A DNA stretch of 64,000 nt from a beta proteobacterium AAP51 (GTDB taxonomy: Bacteria > Pseudomonadota > Gammaproteobacteria > Burkholderiales > Burkholderiaceae_C). Both the position numbers and the translations under genes were made by a program. Each line of letters opens with the position of its first letter. Positions within the stretch are counted from its first letter, which is position 1. Under the pieces are notes generated by a model. That model saw nothing but the letters and a program-made list of their open reading frames with translations. It ran no database searches and was not told the DNA's origin. Location of the stretch: assembly GCA_001295905.1 (NCBI GenBank), contig LJHT01000019.1, positions 62,001 through 126,000 on the forward strand, given 5' to 3'. Shown in pieces: positions 45,226-58,081 of this stretch.

Positions 45226-45251
45226 GGTGTGCATAAAATCTGATGCACACC
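45226..45251. promoter_or_regulatory. Perfect inverted repeat upstream of the chemoreceptor gene
   Basis: GGTGTGCAT-N8-ATGCACACC, 79 bases before the MCP start, within an unusually AT-rich patch (about 45170-45245). It is suited to a dimeric regulator or may be a promoter-proximal operator. No confident promoter hexamers were assigned in the remaining 230-base gap. Confidence 0.5.
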
Positions 45252-45330
45252 GCCCCGCCTGAACAGCACTGCGCGCGCAAGCGCCGGCTGGCACCCGGGG
45301 TTCGGCCCCACCTTGCCGCCCGGAGCACCC

Positions 45331-46890
45331 ATGCCTGCCTTGCAACGCCTCAGTTTTGCGGCCCGTCTGTATGCATTGACCGCTGCCGTCACCCTGGCCC
45401 TGCTGGCCATGGCCGTCACCGCCCACCTGAAGCTGGGCGCGGTGGTGGCTGCGGCGCACCAGACCGAGCAGACCCGGGTTCCGCAGCTGGACCGCCTGGC
45501 GCAGACCGAGATCAAGATCACCCGCGTGTCGCTGCAGCTGCGCCACGCCATGCTGGCGCGCAACCCGGAGGAACTGCAGGCCACGCTGCAGAACATCGGC
45601 AGCCTGCGCGAGGAGATCGCCGCCCACCAGCAGGCTTATGCGCATGGGCTCACCACCGGCGAAGGCCGTGACCGTTATGCCGCGCTGCCGCCTGCCCTGG
45701 AGAACTTCTGGCGCCACGGCGAGGCCAACCTCGCCCTCATCACCGCCGGCCGCAAGGACGAGGCTTTCGCCTACCTGCTGGACCGCATGATTCCCGCGCG
45801 CAACGTGCTGCTGCAGGTGCTGCGCGAGACCTTGAAGTACCAGGAAGCGGCGCTGGCGGCCGACATCGACCACGTGGCCCAGCGGGTGAACGGCACGCTG
45901 CAGCTGCTGGAAGGGCTGGTGGCGCTCATCGCCCTGGGCCTGGTGCTGGCCAGCTGGCGCCTGGCGCGCGCGCTGCGCAGCCGCGTGGCCCAGGCCCAGC
46001 ACATGACCGAGCAGGTGCGCGACGGCAACCTCATGTTCAGCCTGCACGACCAGCGCCGCGACGAGCTTTCGCCGCTGCTGGGCGCGCTGCAGCAGATGCA
46101 GGGCGCGCTGGCGCAGGTGGTGAACCATGTGCGCGGCAATGCCGAAGGCGTGGCCACCGCCAGCCAGCAGATCGCCCAGGGCAACCTGGACCTTTCTTCG
46201 CGCACCGAAGAGCAGGCCGCCGCGCTGCAGCAGACCGCCGCCACCATGGACCAGCTGGGCACCACCGTGCGCCACAACGCCGACAACGCCCAGCAGGCCA
46301 ACGAACTGGCCCGCCATGCCACCGACGTGGCGGCGCGCGGCGGTGCGGTGGTGGGGCAGGTGGTGCAGACGATGGAGGCCATCCAGCAGGCGTCCCGACG
46401 CATCGCCGACATCACCGCGGTCATCGATGGCATCGCCTTCCAGACCAACATCCTGGCGCTGAACGCGGCCGTGGAAGCCGCGCGCGCCGGCCCCGAAGGG
46501 CGCGGCTTCGCGGTGGTGGCCAGCGAGGTGCGCATCCTGGCGCAGCGCAGCGCCGAGGCAGCGCGCGAGATCAAGGCCCTGATCGGCAGCAGCGTCGACC
46601 GCGTCGAACGCGGCAGCGCGCTGGTTGGGGAGGCCGGGCAGACCATGGGCGAGATCGTGGGCGCCATCGAGCGCGTGAACCAGATCGTGGGCGAGATCAG
46701 CACCGCCAGCCGCGAGCAGAGCCACGGTGTCAGCCAGGTGGGCGACGCCGTCAGCCAGATGGACCGGGCCACGCAGCAGAACGCCGCGCTGGTGGAAGAG
46801 TCGGCCGCCGCCGCCGAAAGCCTGCGCCAGCAGGCCGCGCGCATGGTGCAGGCGGTGGCGGTGTTCCGGCTGCAGGGCCACGCCGGCTGA
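45331..46890 (+). CDS. Methyl-accepting chemotaxis protein
   Basis: 519 residues from the ATG at 45331 (GGAG just before). TM1 about 12-32; a four-helix-bundle ligand domain (about 35-185, charged, with [17 protein letters not shown]); TM2 about 188-210; HAMP about 210-265; a signalling domain with the highly conserved tip [20 protein letters not shown] and the methylation helices ([17 protein letters not shown]). It lacks the C-terminal CheR-docking pentapeptide. It probably senses a small periplasmic ligand and acts through CheW/CheA, which are encoded elsewhere. Confidence 0.93.
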   Translation: MPALQRLSFAARLYALTAAVTLALLAMAVTAHLKLGAVVAAAHQTEQTRVPQLDRLAQTEIKITRVSLQLRHAMLARNPEELQATLQNIGSLREEIAAHQQAYAHGLTTGEGRDRYAALPPALENFWRHGEANLALITAGRKDEAFAYLLDRMIPARNVLLQVLRETLKYQEAALAADIDHVAQRVNGTLQLLEGLVALIALGLVLASWRLARALRSRVAQAQHMTEQVRDGNLMFSLHDQRRDELSPLLGALQQMQGALAQVVNHVRGNAEGVATASQQIAQGNLDLSSRTEEQAAALQQTAATMDQLGTTVRHNADNAQQANELARHATDVAARGGAVVGQVVQTMEAIQQASRRIADITAVIDGIAFQTNILALNAAVEAARAGPEGRGFAVVASEVRILAQRSAEAAREIKALIGSSVDRVERGSALVGEAGQTMGEIVGAIERVNQIVGEISTASREQSHGVSQVGDAVSQMDRATQQNAALVEESAAAAESLRQQAARMVQAVAVFRLQGHAG

Positions 46891-46947
46891 GCTTTGCACG
46901 CCCCGCGCCGTGGGCCCAGGGCACCGCGCCCGCTTAAGCTGCGGCCC

Positions 46948-47595
46948 ATGCGCGAACCCACCTTGCTGCCGCTGCTGCTGACCACGCTGGAAGGCGCCGC
47001 CACCATCGCCTTCGCCCTTTCGGGCCTGCTGGAGGCCGCGCGCAAACGGCTGGACGCCGTGGGCGTGTGCGTGGTGGCCGGCCTGGCGGCCTTCGGCGGC
47101 GGCACGCTGCGCGACGTGCTGCTCGACCGCCGGCCCTTCTTCTGGGTAGAACATGCGCTGTGGCTGTGGCTGCTGCTGGGCCTGTGCGTCACGGCCATGC
47201 TGCTGCTGCGCCGGCGCCACTTCGCGCCCACCGAAAAGGCCATGCAATGGCCCGACGCCGTGGGCCTGGGCCTGTTCAGCGCCAGCGGCACGCAGCTGGC
47301 GCTGGCGCAAGACCTGCCGGCCATCGTGGCGGTGCTGATGGGCGTGGTGACGGCCGTGTTCGGCGGCGTGCTGCGCGACATCGTCTGCAACGAGATTCCC
47401 AGCGCCTTCCGCGACCACCGGCCCTATGCCGTGTGCGCCTTCGCCGGTGGCTGGGTGCTGGTGGGCGCGCGCACGCTGGGCCTGGACGACAGCGCCGCGC
47501 TGCTGCTGGGCGCAGGCGCCGCCTTCGGCCTGCGCGCGCTGGCCTTGGCCACCGACTACCGGCTGCCGGCGTGGGCGCCGGGGCCCGAGCGCTGA
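46948..47595 (+). CDS. Trimeric intracellular cation channel (TRIC/YicG) family protein
   Basis: 215-residue inner-membrane protein with seven helices arranged as two similar halves. Each half has a glycine/arginine motif: GGGTLRDVLLDRRPFFWVE (about 49-67) and FGGVLRDIVCNEIPSAF (about 133-149). Formerly UPF0126; structures of bacterial homologues show potassium-permeable trimers. The ATG at 46948 is preferred over an upstream reading from 46894 rich in Arg and Pro. Confidence 0.9.
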   Translation: MREPTLLPLLLTTLEGAATIAFALSGLLEAARKRLDAVGVCVVAGLAAFGGGTLRDVLLDRRPFFWVEHALWLWLLLGLCVTAMLLLRRRHFAPTEKAMQWPDAVGLGLFSASGTQLALAQDLPAIVAVLMGVVTAVFGGVLRDIVCNEIPSAFRDHRPYAVCAFAGGWVLVGARTLGLDDSAALLLGAGAAFGLRALALATDYRLPAWAPGPER

Positions 47596-47625
47596 ACCCT
47601 TGCATGCCGAACCGGTGACACCCGC

Positions 47626-48699
47626 ATGAGCCACGCCGATTTCCGCTGGGGCCTGATCGGCCCAGGCGCCATTGCCCGCCGTTTCGCCGAAGCCGTGCAG
47701 CGCCTGCCGGGTGCGCGGCTGGTGGCGGTGGCCGGGCGCGACGGCGCCCGCAGCCGGGCCTTTGCCGACCGCTGGGCTGGCGCTGCGACCGTCTCCGCGC
47801 CAGTCTCCGCGCCCGACACCGCGCCCGTGGCCGCGATGCCCACGGTGCCCGCCCTGCTGGCGCGCGACGACCTGGACGCCGTCTACATCGCCACGCCCCA
47901 CGCCGCCCACGCCCAGGCCGTGCAAGCGTGCCTGCAGGCCGGCCTGCCCGTGCTGTGCGAAAAGCCGCTGGTGCCCACGCTGGCGCAAGCGCAGCCGCTG
48001 GTGGCGCTGGCGCGCGAGCGCGGCGTCTTCCTGATGGAGGCGCTGTGGTCGCGTTTCCTGCCGCTGTATGACGACATCGGCACCTGGCTGCGCCGCGGCG
48101 ACATCGGCGCGCTGCGGGCCGTGCACAGCAGCTTCGCCTTCCGCCTGGGTTTCGACCCCGCGCACCGCTGCTTCGCCCCGGCCCTGGCCGGCGGCGCGCT
48201 GCTGGACATCGGCATCTACAACGTGGCGCTGGCCCGCTGGGCGCTGGCGCAGACCCTGGGCAGCTGCCCGCCGCTGCAGACCGTGCATGCCCACGGCGTG
48301 CTGGCACCCACGGGGGTGGACCAGCGCGTGAGCGCGCAGCTCGTCTACGAAGGTGGCGCCGTGGTGCAGTTCTTCTGCGCCTTCGACACCGAGGGCGACA
48401 ACAGCCTGCACCTGCTGGGCGAGCGCGGCAGCATCGTCGTGCCGCAGGCCTTCTGGCAGGGCACGCACGCAACGCTGGTGCGCCAGGACGGCCACACGCG
48501 CAGCGTCGAGCGGCCCTTCGAGATCAATGGCTTCGAGGGCGAGATCCGCGAGGCCATGCGCTGCGTGCGCGCCGGTCTCGTCGAAAGCCCGGGCATGCCG
48601 CATGCCGAGAGCCTGGCGCTGGTGGAGACGCTGGACCGGCTGCGCGCAGCGGTGGGCGTGCGCTACCCCTTCGAAGACGGCCTGACCGGCACCGCGTGA
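47626..48699 (+). CDS. Gfo/Idh/MocA family oxidoreductase
   Basis: 357 residues. Rossmann motif GLIGPGAIARRFAEAV (about 9-24), then VYIATPHAAHAQAV, CEKPLVPTLAQA (catalytic Lys about 116), MEALWSRFLP and GGALLDIGIYNV, characteristic of the dihydrodiol dehydrogenase-like branch (NAD(P)-dependent, sugar or diol substrates). A short Ala/Pro insert breaks the second beta-alpha unit (about 54-71). Its stop overlaps the GTG start of the following regulator-like gene as GTGA, so the two are probably co-translated. Confidence 0.88.
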   Translation: MSHADFRWGLIGPGAIARRFAEAVQRLPGARLVAVAGRDGARSRAFADRWAGAATVSAPVSAPDTAPVAAMPTVPALLARDDLDAVYIATPHAAHAQAVQACLQAGLPVLCEKPLVPTLAQAQPLVALARERGVFLMEALWSRFLPLYDDIGTWLRRGDIGALRAVHSSFAFRLGFDPAHRCFAPALAGGALLDIGIYNVALARWALAQTLGSCPPLQTVHAHGVLAPTGVDQRVSAQLVYEGGAVVQFFCAFDTEGDNSLHLLGERGSIVVPQAFWQGTHATLVRQDGHTRSVERPFEINGFEGEIREAMRCVRAGLVESPGMPHAESLALVETLDRLRAAVGVRYPFEDGLTGTA

Positions 48700-50741
48700 A
48701 CCCGGCGCCCAACCCCCTCTCAGGCACGGCCGCGCTGCGCCATGCCTTTGGCGTGTTCACCCTCAGCCCGGCCACGCGCGAACTGCGCCGCGGCGGCCAG
48801 CTGGTGGAAACCACGCCGAAGATGTTCGACCTGCTGCTGCTGTTGCTGGAGCAACGCCACCGCGTGGTGCCGCATGACGAGCTGATCGAACGCGTGTGGG
48901 CGCGCTCGCATGTCTCGGCCGGTGTGCTGCCCCAGATGGTGCGCAAGCTGCGGCTGGCGCTGGACGTGCCGGGCCAGCGCAATTCGTGGATCAAGGGCGT
49001 GCGCGGGGTGGGCTACCGCTTCGTCGGGCGCGTGGACAGCAGCGCCGGCACGGCCGCCCCGGCGCCCGCCGGCGATGCGGCCGGCGACGGGCGGGCGGCG
49101 GCGCTGCAGCACACCGGCGCCGGCGAGCGGGCCCTGTACGAGCGGGCGCGCGAGCAGATCCGCCTGGACGATCTGCCCGGCCTGCAGGAGACGGTGGCCT
49201 TGCTGCGCAGCCCGGCGCAGGGTGGCGGCACGCGCCGCTGCCTGGTGTGGGCCGAGCTCTTCGAGTCGCACCTGGAGCGCCTGCGCGGCCAGGGCAAGAC
49301 CGCCTGGCACCACCTGCGCACCGCACAGCTGATGATGGAAGGCCTGGACGAAGCGCATCTGCGTTCAGATTTCCACTCGGTGCGCGGCCTGTACTTCGAG
49401 ACCTTCACCAGCCAGGCCGAGGCGCTGGTGGAGTACGAGACGGCCTGGTCGCTGGCGCAACAGGCCGGCGACGTGCGCACCCTGGCCGGTTGCGCGGCGC
49501 GCCTGGCCTACGCCTTTGCCGGCAGCCGCAACGCCACGGCCTTCGAGCAGTGGACCGAACGCTCGCTGCAGCTGGCCGCCGAGTGCGGGCCGCGCAGCGT
49601 CTACCTGCGCCACTCGGTGGCCGCGGCCATGGGCTGGCAGACGCTGGCGCTGCACCACGCCCGCGCCGGCGAGGCCGCCGAGACCCGCCAGGCCTGGGCC
49701 AAGGCGCTGCGCCTGAACGAGGCCGTGCTCAACGACCCCGGGGAGCTCACCGAACGCACGCGCCGCATCGCCGCCATCAACCGGCTCGACGCGCAGGCCA
49801 GCTTGCAGCCCGAGAGCCGTGCTGGCGTTCTGCAGGCCCTGCAGGCCTACCTGGCCGATGAGGAACGGCCCAGCGGCAGCGCGCAGTTGCACGGCCTGAT
49901 GGCGCGCCACCTCTGCGAATGGGGTGACGCGGCCTCGCTCGAAGCCGCCGCCGAGCACTGCCGGCAGGCGCTGGCGCTGTGCGTGGCCCACGGGCTGAAC
50001 GACCAGCGCGACGGCCTGCTGGAGCAGGCTGCCGACGTGGCCACCGCCCAGGGCGAGCACTTGGCGGCCAACCGGCTGCTGCGCGAGCTGCTGCGCTGGC
50101 GTGCCGAGCAGGCGGCGCGCCAGGCCGAGCGCGTGGCGGCCATCACCGCGGTGCGCCTGGAGACCGAGCGTGTGCTGGCGCTGGCCGAGGCCGAGCGCGA
50201 GCGCTCGCGCCTGCTCAGCCTGGAGAACCAGGTGCTGCGCCAGCGCACGGCGCTGCTGGAGCGCTTGTCCGAGCCCGATGTGCTCACGGGCCTGGCCACG
50301 CCGGCGCAGTTCGAGCGCCAGTTCCTCGCGGCCTGGGCCGAAGCTTCGTCACGCAACATGCCGCTGTGCCTGGCCTGGCTGGTGCTGGACCGGCCCGAGG
50401 GCGCGCCGCCCCCGGGCGATGCCGCGCTGCGCGAGGTGGCGCAGGGCCTGCTGGAGGCCTGCCGCGATGGCGACATCGTGGCGCGGCGCCCCGCGCCCGG
50501 TGGTTTTGCCATCGTCTTCCACGGCGTGGGCCTGGGGCCGGCCCAGGCCGCCTGCGAGCGCCTGCGCCAACGGCTGGAGAGCCTGCAGCCCCCGCGCCCG
50601 GTGAGCCTGGGGCTGGCCGACGTGGGCGCGCTCGATGAAGCCGCCCAGGCCGACGCGCTGGTGCAGCGCGCGCTCGCGCAGGCCCAGGCGGCCGGGGGCA
50701 ACCGCCTCGTGGTGCTGCGCGGCGACGTCATCAAAAAGTAA
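48696..50741 (+). CDS. Winged-helix / TPR / degenerate GGDEF protein
   Basis: 681 residues, GTG start. An OmpR-type winged helix (about 15-108, with FDLLLLLLEQRHRVVPHDELIERVW and GVGYRFVG) sits at the N-terminus without a receiver. About 130-465 is helical and TPR-like; about 470-530 is a charged coiled coil. The C-terminal 150 residues look like a diguanylate cyclase domain (DVLTGLATPAQFERQF), but the GGDEF site reads APGGFAIVF, so the catalytic acidic residues are lost. No membrane segment. Probably a DNA-binding regulator with a sensor role for the other parts; co-translated with an oxidoreductase. Confidence 0.82.
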   Translation: MNPAPNPLSGTAALRHAFGVFTLSPATRELRRGGQLVETTPKMFDLLLLLLEQRHRVVPHDELIERVWARSHVSAGVLPQMVRKLRLALDVPGQRNSWIKGVRGVGYRFVGRVDSSAGTAAPAPAGDAAGDGRAAALQHTGAGERALYERAREQIRLDDLPGLQETVALLRSPAQGGGTRRCLVWAELFESHLERLRGQGKTAWHHLRTAQLMMEGLDEAHLRSDFHSVRGLYFETFTSQAEALVEYETAWSLAQQAGDVRTLAGCAARLAYAFAGSRNATAFEQWTERSLQLAAECGPRSVYLRHSVAAAMGWQTLALHHARAGEAAETRQAWAKALRLNEAVLNDPGELTERTRRIAAINRLDAQASLQPESRAGVLQALQAYLADEERPSGSAQLHGLMARHLCEWGDAASLEAAAEHCRQALALCVAHGLNDQRDGLLEQAADVATAQGEHLAANRLLRELLRWRAEQAARQAERVAAITAVRLETERVLALAEAERERSRLLSLENQVLRQRTALLERLSEPDVLTGLATPAQFERQFLAAWAEASSRNMPLCLAWLVLDRPEGAPPPGDAALREVAQGLLEACRDGDIVARRPAPGGFAIVFHGVGLGPAQAACERLRQRLESLQPPRPVSLGLADVGALDEAAQADALVQRALAQAQAAGGNRLVVLRGDVIKK

Positions 50742-50854
50742 TGCAAGGCTCAGGCAAAACCCATGAAGCCTGACGGGGCTTGCCTAGAGTGAATTGCTGA
50801 CCGGGCCGCCACGCCTTTGCGCGGTGCCTGCGGTCAGCCCTCTAGGAGCACCGG

Positions 50855-51574
50855 ATGCACTGCAAGACCTGGCGCCTGCGCGCCGCCCTGGCCATCGCCG
50901 TGGCCACCGCCTGGCTGCCCGCGGCGCAGGCGGCCGACACCCTCACCTTCGACGAGCCGGCGCTGGCCAACCTGTACGCCGGCTTCGAAGAGATCGCGCT
51001 GGGCGACTACCGCGCCTACTTCCAATCTGACGGCGGGCTCATCGGCACGGCCGACGACCTGCCGGCCAGCACCGCGCCGCTGGGCAACCCCACCCCCTTT
51101 GCCACGGCCCTCAACAGCGGCGTGTTCTCGCTTTTCCGCGCCGATGGCGCCGCCTTCGACCTGCTGGGTTTCGACTTCGTGCACGTGCCGCACCCCGACA
51201 GCCCGCCGCCGCCTTACCCGATGGTGCTGGTGATCCTGGGCGGCAGCGAAGACGCCGGCGGCTGGCTGGTCGACCCCACGGCCACCAACCAGAGTTTCAC
51301 GCGCTACAGCGACCCGGCGCAGATGGCCCCCTTCCGCAACGTGACCTCCCTCAACTTCACCATCTGCAGCCTCGACCCGGAGACGCAGGAGGTCTGCACC
51401 TTCAACCTGGGCTCGGCTGGCCAATTCGCGCTGGACAACATCACGCTGCAGAGCCCCGTGCCCGAGCCCGCCGTGGCCTGGCTGTGGGCCGCCGGTCTCG
51501 GCGCGCTGTGGCTGCGCCGCCGGCAGCAGACCCTGAGCCCCTCCCGCGCCCCGCTGGCGCTGCCTGTTGCCTGA
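50855..51574 (+). CDS. PEP-CTERM sorting domain protein
   Basis: 239 residues with a good AGGAG site. Signal peptide ends PAAQA; C-terminus VPEPAVAWLWAAGLGALWLRR is an exosortase sorting signal, followed by an unusual 16-residue tail after the arginines (QQTLSPSRAPLALPVA). The mature part has TLTFDEPALANLYAGFEE, a Pro-rich turn (HPDSPPPPYP) and two cysteines near the end (ICSLDPETQEVC). Beta-rich surface protein of unknown role. The S8 protease gene starts seven bases after its stop. Confidence 0.85.
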   Translation: MHCKTWRLRAALAIAVATAWLPAAQAADTLTFDEPALANLYAGFEEIALGDYRAYFQSDGGLIGTADDLPASTAPLGNPTPFATALNSGVFSLFRADGAAFDLLGFDFVHVPHPDSPPPPYPMVLVILGGSEDAGGWLVDPTATNQSFTRYSDPAQMAPFRNVTSLNFTICSLDPETQEVCTFNLGSAGQFALDNITLQSPVPEPAVAWLWAAGLGALWLRRRQQTLSPSRAPLALPVA

Positions 51575-51581
51575 GCCCGCC

Positions 51582-54632
<3,051 letters not shown>

Positions 54633-54729
54633 GCCACCGCCCTTCGCTTGACCCCTGGGCCGCCGGGTTCAGCGCGCCACGGCCAGAGGCCGTGTTGCGT
54701 AGACTGGCCGCTCAGGGAGATCAAAAAAC

Positions 54730-56703
54730 ATGGCGATGACCGTTGACGAGTCGCGCCGCTCCAGCATGCTGGGCCTCGCCAGTCTCGCACTGGCGGCCAC
54801 GGTTCCGGGTTGCGGGGGTGGTGGTGGGGGCAGCGGTGCCGGCAACGGCACAGCGGCAAGCTTGCGGGCGCTGGAACTCACGGCGCCCATGACCACGGTG
54901 CCGCCCGGGCAGTCGGTGAGCCTGGTGGCCACGGCGCGGCTCAGTGATGGCACCGGCACCCCGGTGGCCGGCACGGTCACCTGGGTTTCGTCGAACCCGG
55001 CGGCCGTCACGGTCAACAACGAGGGCCGCGTCACGGCGGTGGCCGTGGGCAGCGCCACCATCACCGCGACCTACCAGTCGGTCACGGCCACGCTCACCTT
55101 GCGCGTGGGCCAAGCACTCATCGGCCTGGCCCTGCTGAACCCGCCCTTCCAGCTGGCCCTGGGCCTGGGGGGGTCGTGGCAGTTGTTCACCGTGGGCAAT
55201 GCGGGCTCGATCACGACCGACGTCAGGGCCGTGGCGCAGTGGAGCAGCAGCGACCCCAGCGTGGCCACCGTGGGGCAGGGTGCCGAGGGCGGCCTGGTGC
55301 GCGGCGTCAGCCCGGGCATCGCCACCATCAGCTGCACGCTCGATGGCTACACGGCCAGTGTGCGCATCCCCGTGCTCGCACACCAACGCATCGCCCGCGC
55401 CGAGAACGATTCCTTCGCGATGGAGTGCGTCACCGGCATCGACAGCAGCGGCCGGGCGCTGGCGGTCTGGAGCAGCCGCTTCCGCAGTGGCGGCCGCCCC
55501 GACCTGGCCTGGTCGCAGTACCGCGCCGGCACCGGCTGGTCGGCAGCGGCCTCGCTTCGGCCCTTGCCGCTCGCGGCGGACACCCGCTCGATGTCGCTGA
55601 AGCTGTCACTGCAGGACAACGGCGCCGGCTGGCTGGCGTGGGTGCAGCCCGATGGGCTCTTTGCTGCGCGTTACGACCCCGTGGCCGGCTGGGCGGCGCC
55701 GGTGCAGGTGGTGGAGGCCAGCCGCGCCATGATCGTGAGCTACGTGCACCCCCTGGGCCTGCAGGTGGATGCACGAGGCAACGCCTTGCTCGTCTGGCTG
55801 GCCGTGAGCGACAGCGTGACGACGCAGTTCTGGTCCAGCACGCTCGACGGTGCCACGGGTCGCTGGACGCCGGCCGCGATCATCCCGAACACCCAGGTGG
55901 GCGGCATCCTGCGCTGGTGGCAGCTGGTCACCAACCCCAGTGGCGATGCCACGCTGCTGTGGGCGCGCATGGAGATGAGCCCCATCGCCAGCGATGGCAG
56001 CCTGCTGGCCATGCGCTGGCAGCCCGCCGCGGCGGGCCAGCTTGGGCGCTGGCTGCCCCGCGAAACGCTGCTGGCCGGCACGGGTTTGCCCTTCGACATG
56101 GCCGCCTGCATGGACGACGCCGGCGTGACCCTGGTGGGGTGGATCCAGCCCACCGGCCGCAGCAGCGCCACGGGGCGTGGCATCGACACCATGAGGACCC
56201 GGCGCCACCTGCCCGGGCAGGGCTGGGAGCCCGAGCGGGTGCTGCTTGAAGAGACGGACCTGGCCCCGAACCAGCTGGAGTTGGCTGCTGCGGCTGGCCA
56301 GGGCGCGGGCGCGATCTGGGCCAACGGCTGGGATTCTGACGTGGTGGCCGCCCGCATGGCCCCTGATGGCACTTGGCGTGTGCTGGGCGAGGCGTCCAGC
56401 AACAACAACCCCTTCGCCATCGTCGGCGACCCCTTCCAGCTGGAGATGCGGCAACTTGCCGACGGTCGCCTGGTCTGCAGCTGGATGGCCGACGACAACT
56501 TCATCGGCGGCGCGCTGGCCACCCGGGTTCACCATCCTGTCACCGGCTGGACGCCGGTGCGCCGCGACACCTCGCCGGGCCGGCTCGGGCGTCTGCAGTT
56601 CATGAGCGTGGCCTTCAACGCCGCCGGCGTGGGCGCGGTTTCCTTTCAGGACGCCAACCAGGGCAGCACCGATTTCTTCGGCCACGCGGGCTGGCAGCCT
56701 TGA
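54730..56703 (+). CDS. Exported Ig-like (BIG2) domain lipoprotein
   Basis: 657 residues. The N-terminus has ESRRSSMLGLASLALAATVPGCGGGGGG: a twin-arginine-like stretch, a hydrophobic core and a lipobox-type cysteine (about 28) followed by a run of glycine. Two Ig-like group 2 domains follow (about 45-125 with TWVSSNPAAVTVNNEGRV, and 130-215 with QWSSSDPSVATV). The C-terminal 430 residues repeat short blocks containing ALAVWS, AWVQPDG, LLVWLA and GWIQP, probably blades of a beta-propeller-like fold. No enzyme motif. Probably anchored in the outer membrane. Confidence 0.8.
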   Translation: MAMTVDESRRSSMLGLASLALAATVPGCGGGGGGSGAGNGTAASLRALELTAPMTTVPPGQSVSLVATARLSDGTGTPVAGTVTWVSSNPAAVTVNNEGRVTAVAVGSATITATYQSVTATLTLRVGQALIGLALLNPPFQLALGLGGSWQLFTVGNAGSITTDVRAVAQWSSSDPSVATVGQGAEGGLVRGVSPGIATISCTLDGYTASVRIPVLAHQRIARAENDSFAMECVTGIDSSGRALAVWSSRFRSGGRPDLAWSQYRAGTGWSAAASLRPLPLAADTRSMSLKLSLQDNGAGWLAWVQPDGLFAARYDPVAGWAAPVQVVEASRAMIVSYVHPLGLQVDARGNALLVWLAVSDSVTTQFWSSTLDGATGRWTPAAIIPNTQVGGILRWWQLVTNPSGDATLLWARMEMSPIASDGSLLAMRWQPAAAGQLGRWLPRETLLAGTGLPFDMAACMDDAGVTLVGWIQPTGRSSATGRGIDTMRTRRHLPGQGWEPERVLLEETDLAPNQLELAAAAGQGAGAIWANGWDSDVVAARMAPDGTWRVLGEASSNNNPFAIVGDPFQLEMRQLADGRLVCSWMADDNFIGGALATRVHHPVTGWTPVRRDTSPGRLGRLQFMSVAFNAAGVGAVSFQDANQGSTDFFGHAGWQP

Positions 56704-56730
56704 CCGTGTGACGCGGCCGGGTGCGCCGGC

Positions 56731-58059
56731 TCAGCTCACCAGCAGCGCCCGGAAGTCGTTGACGTTGGTGTAGGTCGGCCCCGGCACCACCAGGTCGCCC
56801 AAGGCGGCGAAGAAGCTGTAGGCGTCGTGGCGGTCGAGGAAGTCTTGCGGCTTCAGGCCCAGGGCCGCGGCGCGGGCCAGGGTGTCGGGCGTGACGAGGG
56901 CGCCGGCGTTGTCTTCCACGCCGTCGATGCCGTCGGTGTCGGCGGCCAGCACGTGCACGCCAAGCTGCCCTTGCAGCGCCAGCGCGCAGCCGAGCAGGAA
57001 CTCGGTGGCGCGGCCGCCCTTGCCGGGGGCTGCACCCGGTGCGGGCTGGTGCCCGACGGTGACCGTGGTCTCGCCGCCCGAGAGGATCACGCAGGGCCTG
57101 GCGAAGGGCGCGCCGCGCCGCGCCACCGCGCGTGCCAGCGCCGCCTGCACCTGGCCGACGACGCGGCTCTCACCTTCCATCTCGTCGCTGAGGATGTGCG
57201 CTTCCACGCCCGCGGCCCGCGCGGCGGCGGCGGCGGCTTCCAGCGCCTGCTGCGGCGTGGCCAGCATGTGCACCTGGTGGCCGTGGAACAGCGGGTCGCC
57301 CGGCTTGGGGGTCTCGAAGGCGCCGCTTTCCAGCCCGGCCAGCGCCGCCGGTGGCAGCGCAATGCCGTAGCGCCGGCAGATGGCCAGCGCGTCGGCGCAG
57401 GTGCTGGCATCGGGCACGGTGGGGCCGCTGGCGATGACCTCGGGCGCATCGCCGGGCACGTCGCTGATGAGCAGCGTGACCACGCGCGCCGGTGCGCACA
57501 GCGCCGCGAGCCGGCCGCCCTTGATGGCACTGAGGTGCTTGCGCACGCAGTTCATCTCGTCGATGGCGGCACCGCTCTTCAACAGCGCGCGGTTGATGGC
57601 CTGCTTGTCTTCCAGCGTCAGCCCCGGCGCCGGCAGCGACAGCAAGGCCGAGCCGCCACCGCTGACGAGGCACAGCACGAGGTCGTGTTCGGTGAGGCCC
57701 TGCACCATCGCCGCGATGCGCTGCGCGGCCTGCTGGCCGGCTTCGTCGGGCACCGGGTGGCGGGCCTGCACCACCTCGATGCGGCCGGGCCGCGCCAGGT
57801 AGGCCGGCGGCACGTGGTCGTAGCGCGTGACCACCAGCCCCGACATTGGCGCGTGCGCGGGCCACAGCGCATCGACCGCCGCCGCCATGGCGCCGCCCGC
57901 CTTGCCCGCGCCGATGACCACCGTGCGGCCCTGGCGCGGGCCGCTGGTGTCGGGCGGCGGCGGCAGGTAGGCGGCCGTGTTCAGCGCGGGCAAGGCGCGC
58001 TGCACGGCGGCGTCGTAGAGGTGGCGCAGAAAGGCGCGCGGGTCGTTCAGAGAAGTCAT
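56731..58059 (-). CDS. Type-2 glycerate kinase (MOFRL family)
   Basis: 442 residues from the ATG at 58059. Glycerate 2-kinase family (GK-II, also called TtuD/GckA; older records say hydroxypyruvate reductase). Motifs: VVIGAGKAGGAMAAA, LVCLVSGGGSALL-type CLVSGGGSALLSLP, ISDVPGDAPEVIASGPT, ILSGGETTVTV and AADTDGIDGVEDNAGA. It makes 2-phosphoglycerate from glycerate with ATP, as in serine-cycle, glyoxylate or tartrate/glucarate breakdown. The gap to the upstream cupin gene is filled by repeat copy B. Confidence 0.92.
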   Translation of the reverse strand: MTSLNDPRAFLRHLYDAAVQRALPALNTAAYLPPPPDTSGPRQGRTVVIGAGKAGGAMAAAVDALWPAHAPMSGLVVTRYDHVPPAYLARPGRIEVVQARHPVPDEAGQQAAQRIAAMVQGLTEHDLVLCLVSGGGSALLSLPAPGLTLEDKQAINRALLKSGAAIDEMNCVRKHLSAIKGGRLAALCAPARVVTLLISDVPGDAPEVIASGPTVPDASTCADALAICRRYGIALPPAALAGLESGAFETPKPGDPLFHGHQVHMLATPQQALEAAAAAARAAGVEAHILSDEMEGESRVVGQVQAALARAVARRGAPFARPCVILSGGETTVTVGHQPAPGAAPGKGGRATEFLLGCALALQGQLGVHVLAADTDGIDGVEDNAGALVTPDTLARAAALGLKPQDFLDRHDAYSFFAALGDLVVPGPTYTNVNDFRALLVS

Positions 58060-58081
58060 GGACACCTGTGGGTCGTACTTG

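Noticed and set aside
45199-48603. A 1134-codon open frame on the minus strand opposite the MCP, TRIC and oxidoreductase genes
   Set aside because: It is rich in His, Gln, Arg and Gly with no domain, and lies opposite three well-supported genes. It is a shadow of high-GC codon bias.
50742-50854. Sigma-54 promoter for the second PEP-CTERM gene
   Set aside because: No GG-N10-GC pair was found in the upstream region, only an imperfect hairpin (TCAGGC/GCCTGA).
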